18,935 bases of DNA. Origin: JABCZZ01 sp964454545 (GTDB lineage Bacteria > Pseudomonadota > Alphaproteobacteria > Rickettsiales > JABCZZ01). Positions 1 to 7,742 of the stretch are shown piece after piece; within the stretch, counting starts at the first letter, position 1, and each line of letters starts with the position of its first letter. The notes beneath the pieces are model-generated. The model saw only the letters and a list, made by a program, of their open reading frames with translations, had not been told where the DNA came from and did no database searches. A program made the position numbers and the translations under genes. The stretch covers positions 1 through 18,935 of the forward strand of contig CAYVTI010000041.1 in the NCBI GenBank assembly GCA_964454545.1, written 5' to 3'.

Positions 1-879
<879 letters not shown>

Positions 880-902
880 TAGTTTTCCCCTTTTAGTAGC
901 TT

Positions 903-934
903 GGAAGCCAGGAAGTCAGGAAGTCAAGAAATCG
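903..934. repeat. Four tandem 8-bp units in the rpoB-rpoC gap
   Basis: Four consecutive octamers lie in the rpoB-rpoC spacer: GGAAGCCA, GGAAGTCA, GGAAGTCA and AGAAATCG. The middle two are identical and the outer two are degenerate. Related purine-rich pieces (GGAAGTCGGGAAA, GGTCGGGAAA on the coding strand) occur at 987-1020. The rest of the 142-base spacer holds no ORF I would defend. Confidence 0.7.
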
Positions 935-1000
935 AGAATAATTCATATTCCAAAATCTCTTTTTCTCTTAACTTTCCGTTCTCCCTATTTCCCGACTTCC
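919..1000 (-). promoter_or_regulatory. Long-range 14-bp RNA stem between rpoB and rpoC
   Basis: On the transcribed strand, the bases at 1000-987 (GGAAGTCGGGAAAT) can pair with those at 932-919 (ATTTCTTGACTTCC). This gives a 14-bp stem with a 54-base loop. Twelve pairs are Watson-Crick and two are G-U. The same two positions are A-C mismatches on the other strand, so the fold is favoured only in the rpoBC mRNA. There is no U-tract, so it is not a simple intrinsic terminator. A role in mRNA processing or in setting the rpoB:rpoC ratio is inference. Confidence 0.45.
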
Positions 1001-1021
1001 CGTATTCTGTTTTCCCGACCT

Positions 1022-4000
1022 TTAATCCTGGCGTTCGTTCAGCTCCACGTTAAGCGAGAGCGAGCGCAGCTCTTTCACCATGACGTGGAACGATTCAGGA
1101 ATGCCCGATTCGAAGGAATGATCGCCGCGCACGATCGACTCGTATACCTTGCCGCGACCGGCAACGTCATCCGATTTGACCGTTAGCATTTCCTGCAGCG
1201 CGTAAGCAGCACCGTAAGCCTGCAGCGCCCAGCATTCCATTTCCCCGAAGCGCTGACCGCCGAACTGCGATTTACCGCCCAGGGGCTGCTGGGTGACCAG
1301 CGAGTAAGGCCCTATGGAGCGCGCGTGAATCTTGTCGTCGACCAGGTGGTGCAGCTTGAGCATGTAAATGTAGCCCACGGTTACTTTGCGGTCGAACGGC
1401 TCGCCGGTGCGTCCGTCAATCAGCATGACCTGGCCGGAAGAATCGAGACCGGCTTTTGCGAGCCAGTTCACGATGTCTTCTTCCTTGGCGCCGTCGAACA
1501 CCGGGNNNNNNNNNNCGCCCTTGCGTAGGTTTCCCGCAAGCTCCGCAACTTCGCTGTCGTTCATGTGCTTGATCTCGCTGCCGATCTCCTTGTCGTCATA
1601 GGTTTCGACAAGCATGTTGCGTACGGCGTTAACCGCCTTTTTGTCCGACATGTTGTCGAGCATCTGGCCGATCTTGCGGCCAAGGCCCGCGGATGCCCAG
1701 CCAAGGTGGGTTTCCAGAATTTGCCCGACGTTCATGCGCGAAGGCACGCCAAGCGGGTTCAGCACGATGTCGACCGGAGTTCCGTCTTCAAGATACGGCA
1801 TGTCTTCGACCGGGACGATCTTCGAAATGACGCCCTTGTTGCCGTGACGGCCTGCCATCTTGTCTCCCGGCTGAAGCTTGCGCTTCACGGCGACAAACAC
1901 CTTCACCATCTTAAGCACGCCTGGCGGCAGATCGTCGCCGCTCTGCACCTTGCCGACTTTTTCATCAAAGCGCGCATTGAGTTGGCCTACGGTCTTGTCG
2001 AGCTGTTTCTTGAGCTTCTCGACTTCCTTCATGGTCTTTTCGTTGCTTACAACGACATGCCATAACTGGCCTTTCGCGGTAGCGTTGAAGACTTCTTCAG
2101 TGACGGTCTTGGCCTTGAAATTCTTCGGGCCGCTGATGACGGCTTTGCCGACCAGCAGTTCTTTCAGGCGGCTGTAGACATAGCGCTCGATAATGGCGCG
2201 CTCGTCATCGCGGTCTTTAGCCAAACGTTCGATTTCCGCTTTCTCAATCGCCAGCGCACGTTCGTCCTTTTCAATGCCGCGGCGCGAGAAAATGCGCACG
2301 CCGACAATAGTGCCGGTCACGCCCGGCGGCAGGCGGAGCGAAGAGTCGCGTACGTCCGATGCTTTTTCCCCGAATATGGCGCGAAGCAGCTTTTCTTCCG
2401 GCGTCATGGGCGATTCGCTCTTCGGAGTCACCTTGCCGACCAGAATATCGCCGGCCTTCACTTCCGCGCCGATATGCACGACGCCGATTTCATCAAGGTT
2501 CTTAAGGCCTTCTTCGCCAACGTTCGGGATGTCGCGGGTGATTTCCTCGCTGCCCAGTTTGGTATCACGCGCCATCACTTCGAATTCTTCGATGTGGATG
2601 GAGGTGAACACGTCTTCGGCAACAAGCTTTTCGGAGATGAGAATCGAATCTTCGAAATTGTAGCCGTTCCATGGCATGAACGCTACCATGACGTTATGGC
2701 CGAGCGCCAGTTCGCCGAGGTCTGTAGACGGGCCGTCAGCGATGATATCGCCTTCCTTCACCACGTCCCCCACGCGCACCAGAGGACGCTGGTTGATGCA
2801 GGTGCTCTGGTTGCTGCGCTGGAATTTGAGCAGGTTATAGATATCGACACCCGGAGAACCGTCCTTATCGTCTTCCTTGGTGCGGATAACGATACGCGCT
2901 GCGTCCACCTGATCGACTACGCCGCTGCGCTTGGCTACGGTCGTAACGCCCGAGTCGCGGGCCACCACGTCTTCCATGCCGGTGCCGACGAGAGGCGCCT
3001 CGGTGCGGATAAGCGGAACGGCCTGGCGCTGCATGTTCGATCCCATGAGCGCGCGATTGGCGTCGTCGTTCTCAAGGAACGGGATGAGCGATGCGGCAAC
3101 CGATACAAGCTGCTTCGGCGCGACGTCGATATAGTCGATCGTGTCCGGCGTCGCCATGATGAAGTCGCCGCTCTTGCGGCAGGAAATCAGTTCGTCCGTG
3201 AACTTCCCGCTCTTGTCGAGCACGGAGTTTGCCTGAGCAATGGTGTATTTGCCCTCTTCAATAGCCGAGAGATACACGACTTCTTCGGTTACCTTGCCGT
3301 TATGGACCCTGCGGTACGGAGTCTCAATGAATCCGTATTTGTTGACGCGGGCATAGGTCGCCATCGAATTGATAAGACCGATATTCGGGCCTTCCGGCGT
3401 TTCAATCGGGCAGATGCGGCCGTAATGGGTCGGATGCACGTCGCGCACCTCAAACCCGGCGCGCTCGCGGGTAAGCCCGCCCGGCCCAAGCGCCGACAGG
3501 CGGCGTTTATGGGTGATTTCAGACAGCGGGTTGGTCTGATCCATGAACTGCGATAGCTGCGAAGAACCGAAGAATTCGCGCACGGCTGCGGCTACGGGTT
3601 TCGCGTTTACGAGATCGTGTGGCATGACAGTGTCGATATCCACCGAGCTCATGCGCTCGATGATGGAGCGCTCCATGCGGAGCAGTCCGATGCGGTACTG
3701 GTTTTCCATCAGTTCGCCGACGGAACGTACGCGGCGGTTGCCGAGATGGTCGATGTCGTCGATTTCGCCAATGCCGTCCTTGAGCGCGACCAGCGTCCTT
3801 ACGACGCCAACGATGTCATCCTTGGTAAGCGTGCCCAGATCTTCCGGGAAGTTCAGATCGAGGCGGGCATTGAGCTTCACGCGGCCCACGGCGGAGAGAT
3901 CATAACGCTCGATCTCAAAGAACAATGACTTGAACAGCGTTTCCGCCGCCTCAAGCGTAGTCGGTTCGCCCGGACGCATAACGCGGTATATATCAATAAG

Positions 4001-5128
4001 CGCATCTTCGCGGGTGGTATTTTTATCCAGCACCAGGGTATTGCGGATATAAGGGCCGACGTTCACATGATCGATATCGAGGATCAGTATTTCCTTGACG
4101 CTGCTGTCATCGATTATCGCCAGCTTCTGCTTGGTGATTTCATCTCCGGCCTCGGCATAGATTTCGCCGGTGCTTTCATTGATGAGATCGGAAGCGAAAT
4201 ATTTGCCGATCAACTGCTCGTCGGAGAAGAGCACTTCCTTCAGCCCGTCTTCGGCAAGCTTCTTCGCCGTGCGGGCGTTTATTTTCTTGCCTTCCTCCAT
4301 GACCTTCTTGCCGGTCTTGGCGTCGATAAGATCATGGACGAGCTTCACGCCCTTCCAGCTTTCCGGAGAGTATTTCGCCGTCCAGCCGCTCTTATGGCGT
4401 TTATAGACCACTTTGTTATAGAAAGTGCCGAGGATTTCTTCGGTAGACATGCCCAGCGCGCGCAGCAGTGAAGTAACCGGCAGCTTGCGGCGACGATCAA
4501 TGCGCACGTACACGATATCCTTGGCATCGAATTCGAAGTCGAGCCAGGAACCGCGGTAGGGTATGATGCGGGCGGAAAACAGGATCTTGCCGGAGCTGTG
4601 GGACTTGCCGCCGTCATGATCGAAGAACACGCCGGGAGAGCGGTGCATCTGGGATACAATAACGCGCTCGGTGCCGTTGATCACGAACGTGCCGTTATTG
4701 GTCATGAGCGGAATATCGCCCATATAAACGTCCTGCTCCTTGATGTCCTTGATTTCGCGCGCGCCGGTGTCGGCATCCACGATCCATACGATAAGGCGCA
4801 GGGTTACGCGCAGCGGCGCGGCATAGTTTATCCCGCGGCTGCGGCATTCCTCGATATCGTATTTCGGCTCGTCGAATTCATATTTGACGAATTCAAGCGT
4901 TGCCGTCTCCGCGAAGTCTTTGATCGGAAATACGCTTTTAAAGACAGTTTGCAGGCCCTGATCCTTGCGTGCGTCGTTCGAGACGAAGCGCTGGAGGAAT
5001 TGTTCATAGGAATTTTTCTGCACTTCGATAAGATTAGGCATGGCCGTAATGGAGGCGATACGCCCGAAAGAGCGTCTCATACGCTTACGCGAAGTGAAGG
5101 AATGGCTGGAAACTGCTGATTGCACCAT
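1022..5128 (-). CDS. rpoB: RNA polymerase beta subunit
   Basis: This encodes the second-largest RNA polymerase subunit, which forms half of the catalytic cleft and the rifampicin pocket. It is 1368 residues, normal for proteobacteria. The N-terminus (motif FGRIASITAMPNLIEVQ) and the insert around residues 240-345 fit alphaproteobacterial RpoB. The rifampicin cluster at residues 522-547 is of the susceptible type: Q527, D530, H540, S545 and L547 correspond to E. coli Q513, D516, H526, S531 and L533. The C-terminus has GGQRFGEME and the MLTVKSDD motif. The ATG at 5128 follows AAGAAGGG about 7 bases upstream. Ten Ns at 1506-1515 interrupt the conserved LRKG-PVFDGA stretch; the frame continues but probably one codon short. 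It lies 150 bases downstream of rplL and 142 bases upstream of rpoC. Confidence 0.98.
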   Translation of the reverse strand: MVQSAVSSHSFTSRKRMRRSFGRIASITAMPNLIEVQKNSYEQFLQRFVSNDARKDQGLQTVFKSVFPIKDFAETATLEFVKYEFDEPKYDIEECRSRGINYAAPLRVTLRLIVWIVDADTGAREIKDIKEQDVYMGDIPLMTNNGTFVINGTERVIVSQMHRSPGVFFDHDGGKSHSSGKILFSARIIPYRGSWLDFEFDAKDIVYVRIDRRRKLPVTSLLRALGMSTEEILGTFYNKVVYKRHKSGWTAKYSPESWKGVKLVHDLIDAKTGKKVMEEGKKINARTAKKLAEDGLKEVLFSDEQLIGKYFASDLINESTGEIYAEAGDEITKQKLAIIDDSSVKEILILDIDHVNVGPYIRNTLVLDKNTTREDALIDIYRVMRPGEPTTLEAAETLFKSLFFEIERYDLSAVGRVKLNARLDLNFPEDLGTLTKDDIVGVVRTLVALKDGIGEIDDIDHLGNRRVRSVGELMENQYRIGLLRMERSIIERMSSVDIDTVMPHDLVNAKPVAAAVREFFGSSQLSQFMDQTNPLSEITHKRRLSALGPGGLTRERAGFEVRDVHPTHYGRICPIETPEGPNIGLINSMATYARVNKYGFIETPYRRVHNGKVTEEVVYLSAIEEGKYTIAQANSVLDKSGKFTDELISCRKSGDFIMATPDTIDYIDVAPKQLVSVAASLIPFLENDDANRALMGSNMQRQAVPLIRTEAPLVGTGMEDVVARDSGVTTVAKRSGVVDQVDAARIVIRTKEDDKDGSPGVDIYNLLKFQRSNQSTCINQRPLVRVGDVVKEGDIIADGPSTDLGELALGHNVMVAFMPWNGYNFEDSILISEKLVAEDVFTSIHIEEFEVMARDTKLGSEEITRDIPNVGEEGLKNLDEIGVVHIGAEVKAGDILVGKVTPKSESPMTPEEKLLRAIFGEKASDVRDSSLRLPPGVTGTIVGVRIFSRRGIEKDERALAIEKAEIERLAKDRDDERAIIERYVYSRLKELLVGKAVISGPKNFKAKTVTEEVFNATAKGQLWHVVVSNEKTMKEVEKLKKQLDKTVGQLNARFDEKVGKVQSGDDLPPGVLKMVKVFVAVKRKLQPGDKMAGRHGNKGVISKIVPVEDMPYLEDGTPVDIVLNPLGVPSRMNVGQILETHLGWASAGLGRKIGQMLDNMSDKKAVNAVRNMLVETYDDKEIGSEIKHMNDSEVAELAGNLRKGXXXXPVFDGAKEEDIVNWLAKAGLDSSGQVMLIDGRTGEPFDRKVTVGYIYMLKLHHLVDDKIHARSIGPYSLVTQQPLGGKSQFGGQRFGEMECWALQAYGAAYALQEMLTVKSDDVAGRGKVYESIVRGDHSFESGIPESFHVMVKELRSLSLNVELNERQD
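1506..1515. other. Assembly gap of 10 N inside rpoB
   Basis: Ten undetermined bases lie within the coding sequence. The flanking codons leave room for four residues between LRKG and PVFDGA. The family normally has five there (typically V/M-P-I-A-T), so the true gap is probably 13 bases. The gap size looks like an assembler estimate rather than a measured length. Confidence 0.9.
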
Positions 5129-5213
5129 GGGAAGCCCTTCTTATATATTTAAAACACAGACATGTAAATGCCCGTTTTGATGATTGCAAGATTTTAACGC
5201 TACAAACTGAAAC

Positions 5214-5256
5214 GCCGGAGCACACGCGCTATCGAAACAGCGGAAAATGCCCCGGC
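5214..5256 (-). promoter_or_regulatory. Intercistronic hairpin between rplL and rpoB
   Basis: On the transcribed strand GCCGGGGCA (5256-5248) pairs with TGCTCCGGC (5222-5214). This makes a 9-bp stem with one G-U pair, enclosing a small CGCT/AGCG inner stem (5242-5239 with 5230-5227). No U-tract follows. The position matches the rplL-rpoB attenuator and RNase III processing region known in E. coli, so a similar role in lowering rpoBC expression relative to L7/L12 is plausible but inferred. Confidence 0.5.
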
Positions 5257-5278
5257 AGCAATAATAACTATTAAGATA

Positions 5279-5656
5279 TTACTTAACTTCAACTTTGGCG
5301 CCGTTGTCTTCCAAGAGCTTTTTGATTTTGGCAGCGTCTTCTTTGCTTACGTGTTCTTTAACCGCCTTCGGAGCGCCTTCTACCAGATCCTTGGCTTCCT
5401 TGAGGCCGAGACCGGTGACCGCACGCACTTCCTTAATGATGTTGATCTTGTTCGGACCTGCGTCGACCAGAATTACGTTGAATTCGGTCTTCTCTTCGAC
5501 CGCAGCAGCAGCGCCACCACCGGCTACGGCAGCGACGGCAACCGGAGCAGCGGCAGATACGCCCCATTTTTCTTCAAGCATTTTAGAAAGTTCGGCGGCT
5601 TCGATCACAGTAAGGGCCGAAAGATTGTCAACGATTTGTGCGAGATTGGCAGACAT
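5279..5656 (-). CDS. rplL: 50S ribosomal protein L7/L12
   Basis: This is the multi-copy ribosomal stalk protein that recruits and activates translational GTPases. It is 125 residues, normal for the family. Residues 1-33 are the dimerising N-terminal domain that binds L10 (motif AAELSKMLEEKWGV). Residues 34-54 are the Ala/Gly-rich hinge. Residues 55-125 are the globular domain with the conserved KINIIKEVR, GLGLKEAKDLVEGAP and KEDAAKIKKLLEDNGAKVEVK pattern. The ATG at 5656 has a strong ribosome binding site, AGAGGTGA at 5662-5669. The gene is first in an apparent rplL-rpoB-rpoC operon. The L10 gene rplJ, which normally sits immediately upstream and controls this operon by feedback, is absent here; a terminator and a promoter occupy its place. 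Confidence 0.97.
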   Translation of the reverse strand: MSANLAQIVDNLSALTVIEAAELSKMLEEKWGVSAAAPVAVAAVAGGGAAAAVEEKTEFNVILVDAGPNKINIIKEVRAVTGLGLKEAKDLVEGAPKAVKEHVSKEDAAKIKKLLEDNGAKVEVK

Positions 5657-5740
5657 TGGTTCACCTCTATAAATTATTCAATGTTTTTCAGATGGTTCTA
5701 TTCTCAACAGCGCGAGCATGATTCTGAAATAAGGGTGTGC

Positions 5741-5768
5741 TTTATAGCGGAAACTTATATAAATGCAA
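5741..5768 (-). promoter_or_regulatory. Candidate sigma-70 type promoter for rplL-rpoB-rpoC
   Basis: On the minus strand TTGCAT (5768-5763) and TATAAA (5746-5741) are separated by 16 bases. Transcription would start about 75-80 bases before the rplL ATG. The element lies between the bufferin gene's terminator and rplL, where a promoter is needed because nothing upstream can read through easily. The -35 match is only partial. Confidence 0.5.
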
Positions 5769-5788
5769 AGGAAATTTTTGCATTTTGT

Positions 5789-5825
5789 AAAAAAAATTTA
5801 AGGGGGCAGGAATCCCGCCCCCTTA
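5789..5825 (-). terminator. Rho-independent terminator after the bufferin gene
   Basis: A perfect 9-bp GC-rich stem (TAAGGGGGC at 5799-5807 with GCCCCCTTA at 5817-5825) has a 9-base loop. In the minus-strand transcript it is followed closely by eight U residues (5796-5789). This is a textbook intrinsic terminator. It separates the bufferin transcript from the rplL operon. Confidence 0.9.
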
Positions 5826-5881
5826 TGTCCATGCGATAACGCTCCTATCAACCTATAAAATAAGGCGGATAGGCATTATTC

Positions 5882-6148
5882 CTAGCTTTGCGGCGTCATT
5901 AACTTTCCGCCTTCTTTTTCACAGGTGCCTTTTTCTACAAATTTCCAGTCGGACATATCATGGTCTTTTTTGGCCTGACCGGCGCAGGAGTGGGCCCCGG
6001 AAGCGCTCTTACAGTCATTCTGACCGGCCTTGGCGATGCCGTAGCATTTCTCTTTTTCGGCCGTCATGGCGTCTTGGGCGGAAGCACCCATTGCTAGACC
6101 GGCGGTGAGCATGCCGGCTATGGTTGCGGAAAGAAGAACTTTATTCAT
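5882..6148 (-). CDS. bufA1: DUF2282 / BufA1-family bufferin precursor (orphan)
   Basis: This is a small secreted protein of 88 residues with a clear Sec signal peptide (hydrophobic residues 4-22, predicted cleavage after Ala-Ser-Ala at 24). The mature part has four cysteines, Cys35, Cys46, Cys55 and Cys76, in the DUF2282 pattern EKCYGIAKAGQNDC, HSCAGQ and GTCEKEGGKL. In the family these proteins are ribosomally made, modified on cysteines by a DUF692-type MNIO enzyme (BufB) with a DUF2063 partner (BufC), and bind copper in the periplasm. No bufB or bufC lies next to it here: the upstream neighbour is an LprI-family gene and the downstream one is rplL. A GGAG ribosome binding site sits about 8 bases before the ATG. 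The gene appears monocistronic, with a SigF-like promoter upstream and an intrinsic terminator downstream. Family assignment is firm; modification and copper binding are inferred. Confidence 0.88.
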   Translation of the reverse strand: MNKVLLSATIAGMLTAGLAMGASAQDAMTAEKEKCYGIAKAGQNDCKSASGAHSCAGQAKKDHDMSDWKFVEKGTCEKEGGKLMTPQS

Positions 6149-6207
6149 AAAAAATCTCCATATATTTATTGTTGTTATGAATCCGGTTATCCGAATTCAC
6201 ATATGGA

Positions 6208-6233
6208 TTCGTACAATATCCGGGGATGGTTAC
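6208..6233 (-). promoter_or_regulatory. SigF-like ECF promoter upstream of the bufferin gene
   Basis: On the minus strand GTAACC (6233-6228) is followed after exactly 16 bases by CGAA (6211-6208). This is an exact match to the motif GTAACC-N16-CGAA that I recall for the metal-responsive ECF sigma factor SigF of Caulobacter, whose regulon includes a DUF2282 operon. The expected transcription start is about 50 bases before the bufferin ATG at 6148. I found no second exact match in the window when checking the GTAACC occurrences I noticed. Confidence 0.65.
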
Positions 6234-6255
6234 AAGGGGGTTTTATTATTGTAAT

Positions 6256-6310
6256 GGGGCGAGCGTAGTTCGCCCCCTTCGCTTACGCTTACCCCCTCGC
6301 TTCGCGGGGG
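6256..6310. repeat. Pair of GC-rich hairpins in an AT-rich spacer
   Basis: Two inverted repeats stand side by side. GGGGCGA (6256-6262) pairs with TCGCCCC (6270-6276), and CCCCC (6292-6296) with GGGGG (6306-6310), the latter with a short inner CG/CG stem. They share the motif AAGCGA(A)GGGGG on the minus strand. Neither is followed by a U-tract in either direction. The 273-base spacer 6149-6421 otherwise holds only the bufferin promoter and leader as far as I can see. It may be a dispersed palindromic repeat of this genome. Confidence 0.5.
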
Positions 6311-6421
6311 CGTCGTATAGAACTCCTCCGCGCTCATAGAGAAGATTAAAAAAATTACGCGTTTGTATACCTGACGGGATCAATGTTAAATATAGGCATG
6401 GCCTGTAATCTTTTTACTATA

Positions 6422-6847
6422 TTAAAATTCCTCGAATGTCTCGTCGGCGATGGATTGTAAAAAATCAATTCTGTTTTTTAATTGTTTTTCTTCACAGTCT
6501 GCCGCAAAGGTTGTTACCCATGCATTATAACCACCTTCTAACCCGCCTTCCAAAGCGCATTGTTCCCTATAGTAAGCAAGCCAAGCTCTTTGCGATTTTC
6601 GCAGTTGTTCTTTGCCCTTGCGACTATCCCATTCATCCTTATCGGGTAATACGCCCAGAGCAAGTTTATAAACTCGGTTTAGTTCATCATCTAAGTTCTG
6701 GATTCGTTTCCCTTGGCACGCCATTTGTTCGACATGCGATGTGCCGTCGCAGTCACTATTTTGTCCGTAGGCGCTAAAAGTCAGAAGGGTAATTGCGAAG
6801 ACAGATATTATTTGAAACTTTCCTATTCTGTATAACACCCGCATCAT
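6422..6847 (-). CDS. LprI-family (DUF1311) secreted protein
   Basis: A small secreted protein of 141 residues. A hydrophobic signal sequence spans about residues 10-27 after a short basic start. The mature part shows the DUF1311/LprI pattern: C33 and C44 around HVEQMACQGK, then LDDELNRVYKLAL, then LRKSQRAWLAYYREQC (C97), and a fourth cysteine C118, which suggests two disulfides. Some family members inhibit lysozyme, but most are uncharacterised, so a protective periplasmic role is only possible. The start is MM with a weak GAAG ribosome binding site. It lies 31 bases after cpoB on the same strand and may be its last co-transcribed partner. A count over 6481-6780 gives about 46% G+C, somewhat lower than the roughly 52% seen in a sample of the neighbouring cpoB, which could hint at later acquisition. 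Confidence 0.82.
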   Translation of the reverse strand: MMRVLYRIGKFQIISVFAITLLTFSAYGQNSDCDGTSHVEQMACQGKRIQNLDDELNRVYKLALGVLPDKDEWDSRKGKEQLRKSQRAWLAYYREQCALEGGLEGGYNAWVTTFAADCEEKQLKNRIDFLQSIADETFEEF

Positions 6848-6878
6848 TTCTTCATCTTTGATTTTTTATCCGCAAAAA

Positions 6879-7655
6879 TTAATTACAGCCGATAGTGTTC
6901 ATTTCCTGTTCGGCGCGCTGCCTCATGGTCTTTGATGAGCTGCCGAATTTGGTCGCCACCTGCTTCAGGACGATGCAGGCTTCCTTGTCTTTCTTCATGG
7001 CGTTAAGCGACATGGCAAGCTTGAGGAGGTTGTCGGATGCTTTTGGCCCGGTCGGCATCGCTTCGTACCCTTGCCGGAAATCATCGGCGGCTTTCACATA
7101 ATCGCGGCGGACATAATAAGTCTCACCCAGCCAGTACCACGCGTTGCCGATAAGCGGGTCCCTGGGATAAGCCTTGGTGAAAGCGGAAAAGGCGCTGCCC
7201 GCCTCGGGATATTTTGCCTGGTTGAGCAGCTTGAACGCATAATTGTAATGATCACGCGAGTTGGCGAATTTTGGAAGATTGACTGACGGTTCTTCTTTTC
7301 CGCCGGAAGGCTCCACCGGCGCCAGTTTCCCGGATTCGGCAGGCGCGGGTGATGAGGGAGGCTGTGGGTTATCGGCGGTTTGTTTTTTCTCAAGCGCGCT
7401 CAGGCGATACTCTATATCGGCATTTGCCTTATCCATCTGCGTCTTGAGCTGGCGGTTTTCAAACGATGCCTGCTCGACCATGCCCTGCAGCTTGCGTATC
7501 TGCTCCTCAAGCTGGGTGATTCTTACCTGAAGCCTCGCGATATTGGCGTCCGCGTTATTTTCCGAATCCGAATCCTGCGCCATCAACGGATGCGCTGCAA
7601 AAATAATAGCAGCGGATAAAACGGGAAGAACGGCAAGGCGAAAGAAAGGTTTCAT
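6879..7655 (-). CDS. cpoB: Cell division coordinator CpoB (YbgF), Tol-Pal associated
   Basis: A periplasmic protein of 258 residues that in E. coli links the Tol complex with PBP1B-driven peptidoglycan synthesis during outer-membrane constriction. A signal peptide covers residues 1-26 (cleavage after PLMA). Residues 38-92 form a heptad coiled coil, the trimerisation segment (ITQLEEQIRKLQGMVEQ). Residues 94-127 are a Pro/Ser-rich linker. Residues 136-255 are TPR repeats with the family pattern DHYNYAFKLLNQAKYPEA, NAWYWLGETYYVRRDY and GPKASDNLLKLAMSL. It lies 87 bases downstream of pal, the usual order, but an intrinsic terminator separates them. I saw no clear promoter in the 25 bases left, so it probably depends on read-through. 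The ribosome binding site is weak. Confidence 0.92.
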   Translation of the reverse strand: MKPFFRLAVLPVLSAAIIFAAHPLMAQDSDSENNADANIARLQVRITQLEEQIRKLQGMVEQASFENRQLKTQMDKANADIEYRLSALEKKQTADNPQPPSSPAPAESGKLAPVEPSGGKEEPSVNLPKFANSRDHYNYAFKLLNQAKYPEAGSAFSAFTKAYPRDPLIGNAWYWLGETYYVRRDYVKAADDFRQGYEAMPTGPKASDNLLKLAMSLNAMKKDKEACIVLKQVATKFGSSSKTMRQRAEQEMNTIGCN

Positions 7656-7680
7656 AAGTAGTCTTTATTGATTCACTATT

Positions 7681-7723
7681 AAAAAATCCCGCCTTCATCA
7701 GGATACTGACAGAAGGCGGGATT
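7681..7723 (-). terminator. Intrinsic terminator between pal and cpoB
   Basis: A perfect 12-bp stem (AATCCCGCCTTC at 7685-7696 with GAAGGCGGGATT at 7712-7723) encloses a small TCAG/CTGA inner stem. In the minus-strand transcript it ends in a run of six U residues. It should end much of the pal transcript and leave a read-through fraction for cpoB. Confidence 0.88.
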
Positions 7724-7742
7724 CAAACGTTAGCCCGTCAAT

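Noticed and set aside
903..934. The octamer array considered as a CRISPR remnant
   Set aside because: The units are 8 bases with no spacers, and no cas gene is present.
2474..3556. A 360-codon open frame on the plus strand opposite rpoB
   Set aside because: It is the complement of highly conserved RpoB sequence, with no recognisable motif or ribosome binding site of its own.
5263..5275. A 13-base match (AATAACTATTAAG) with 8289-8301
   Set aside because: An AT-rich 13-mer pair is expected by chance in a window of this size, and the two sites have different contexts.
6256..6310. The two GC-rich hairpins considered as a terminator for the LprI gene
   Set aside because: Neither hairpin is followed by a U-run on either strand.
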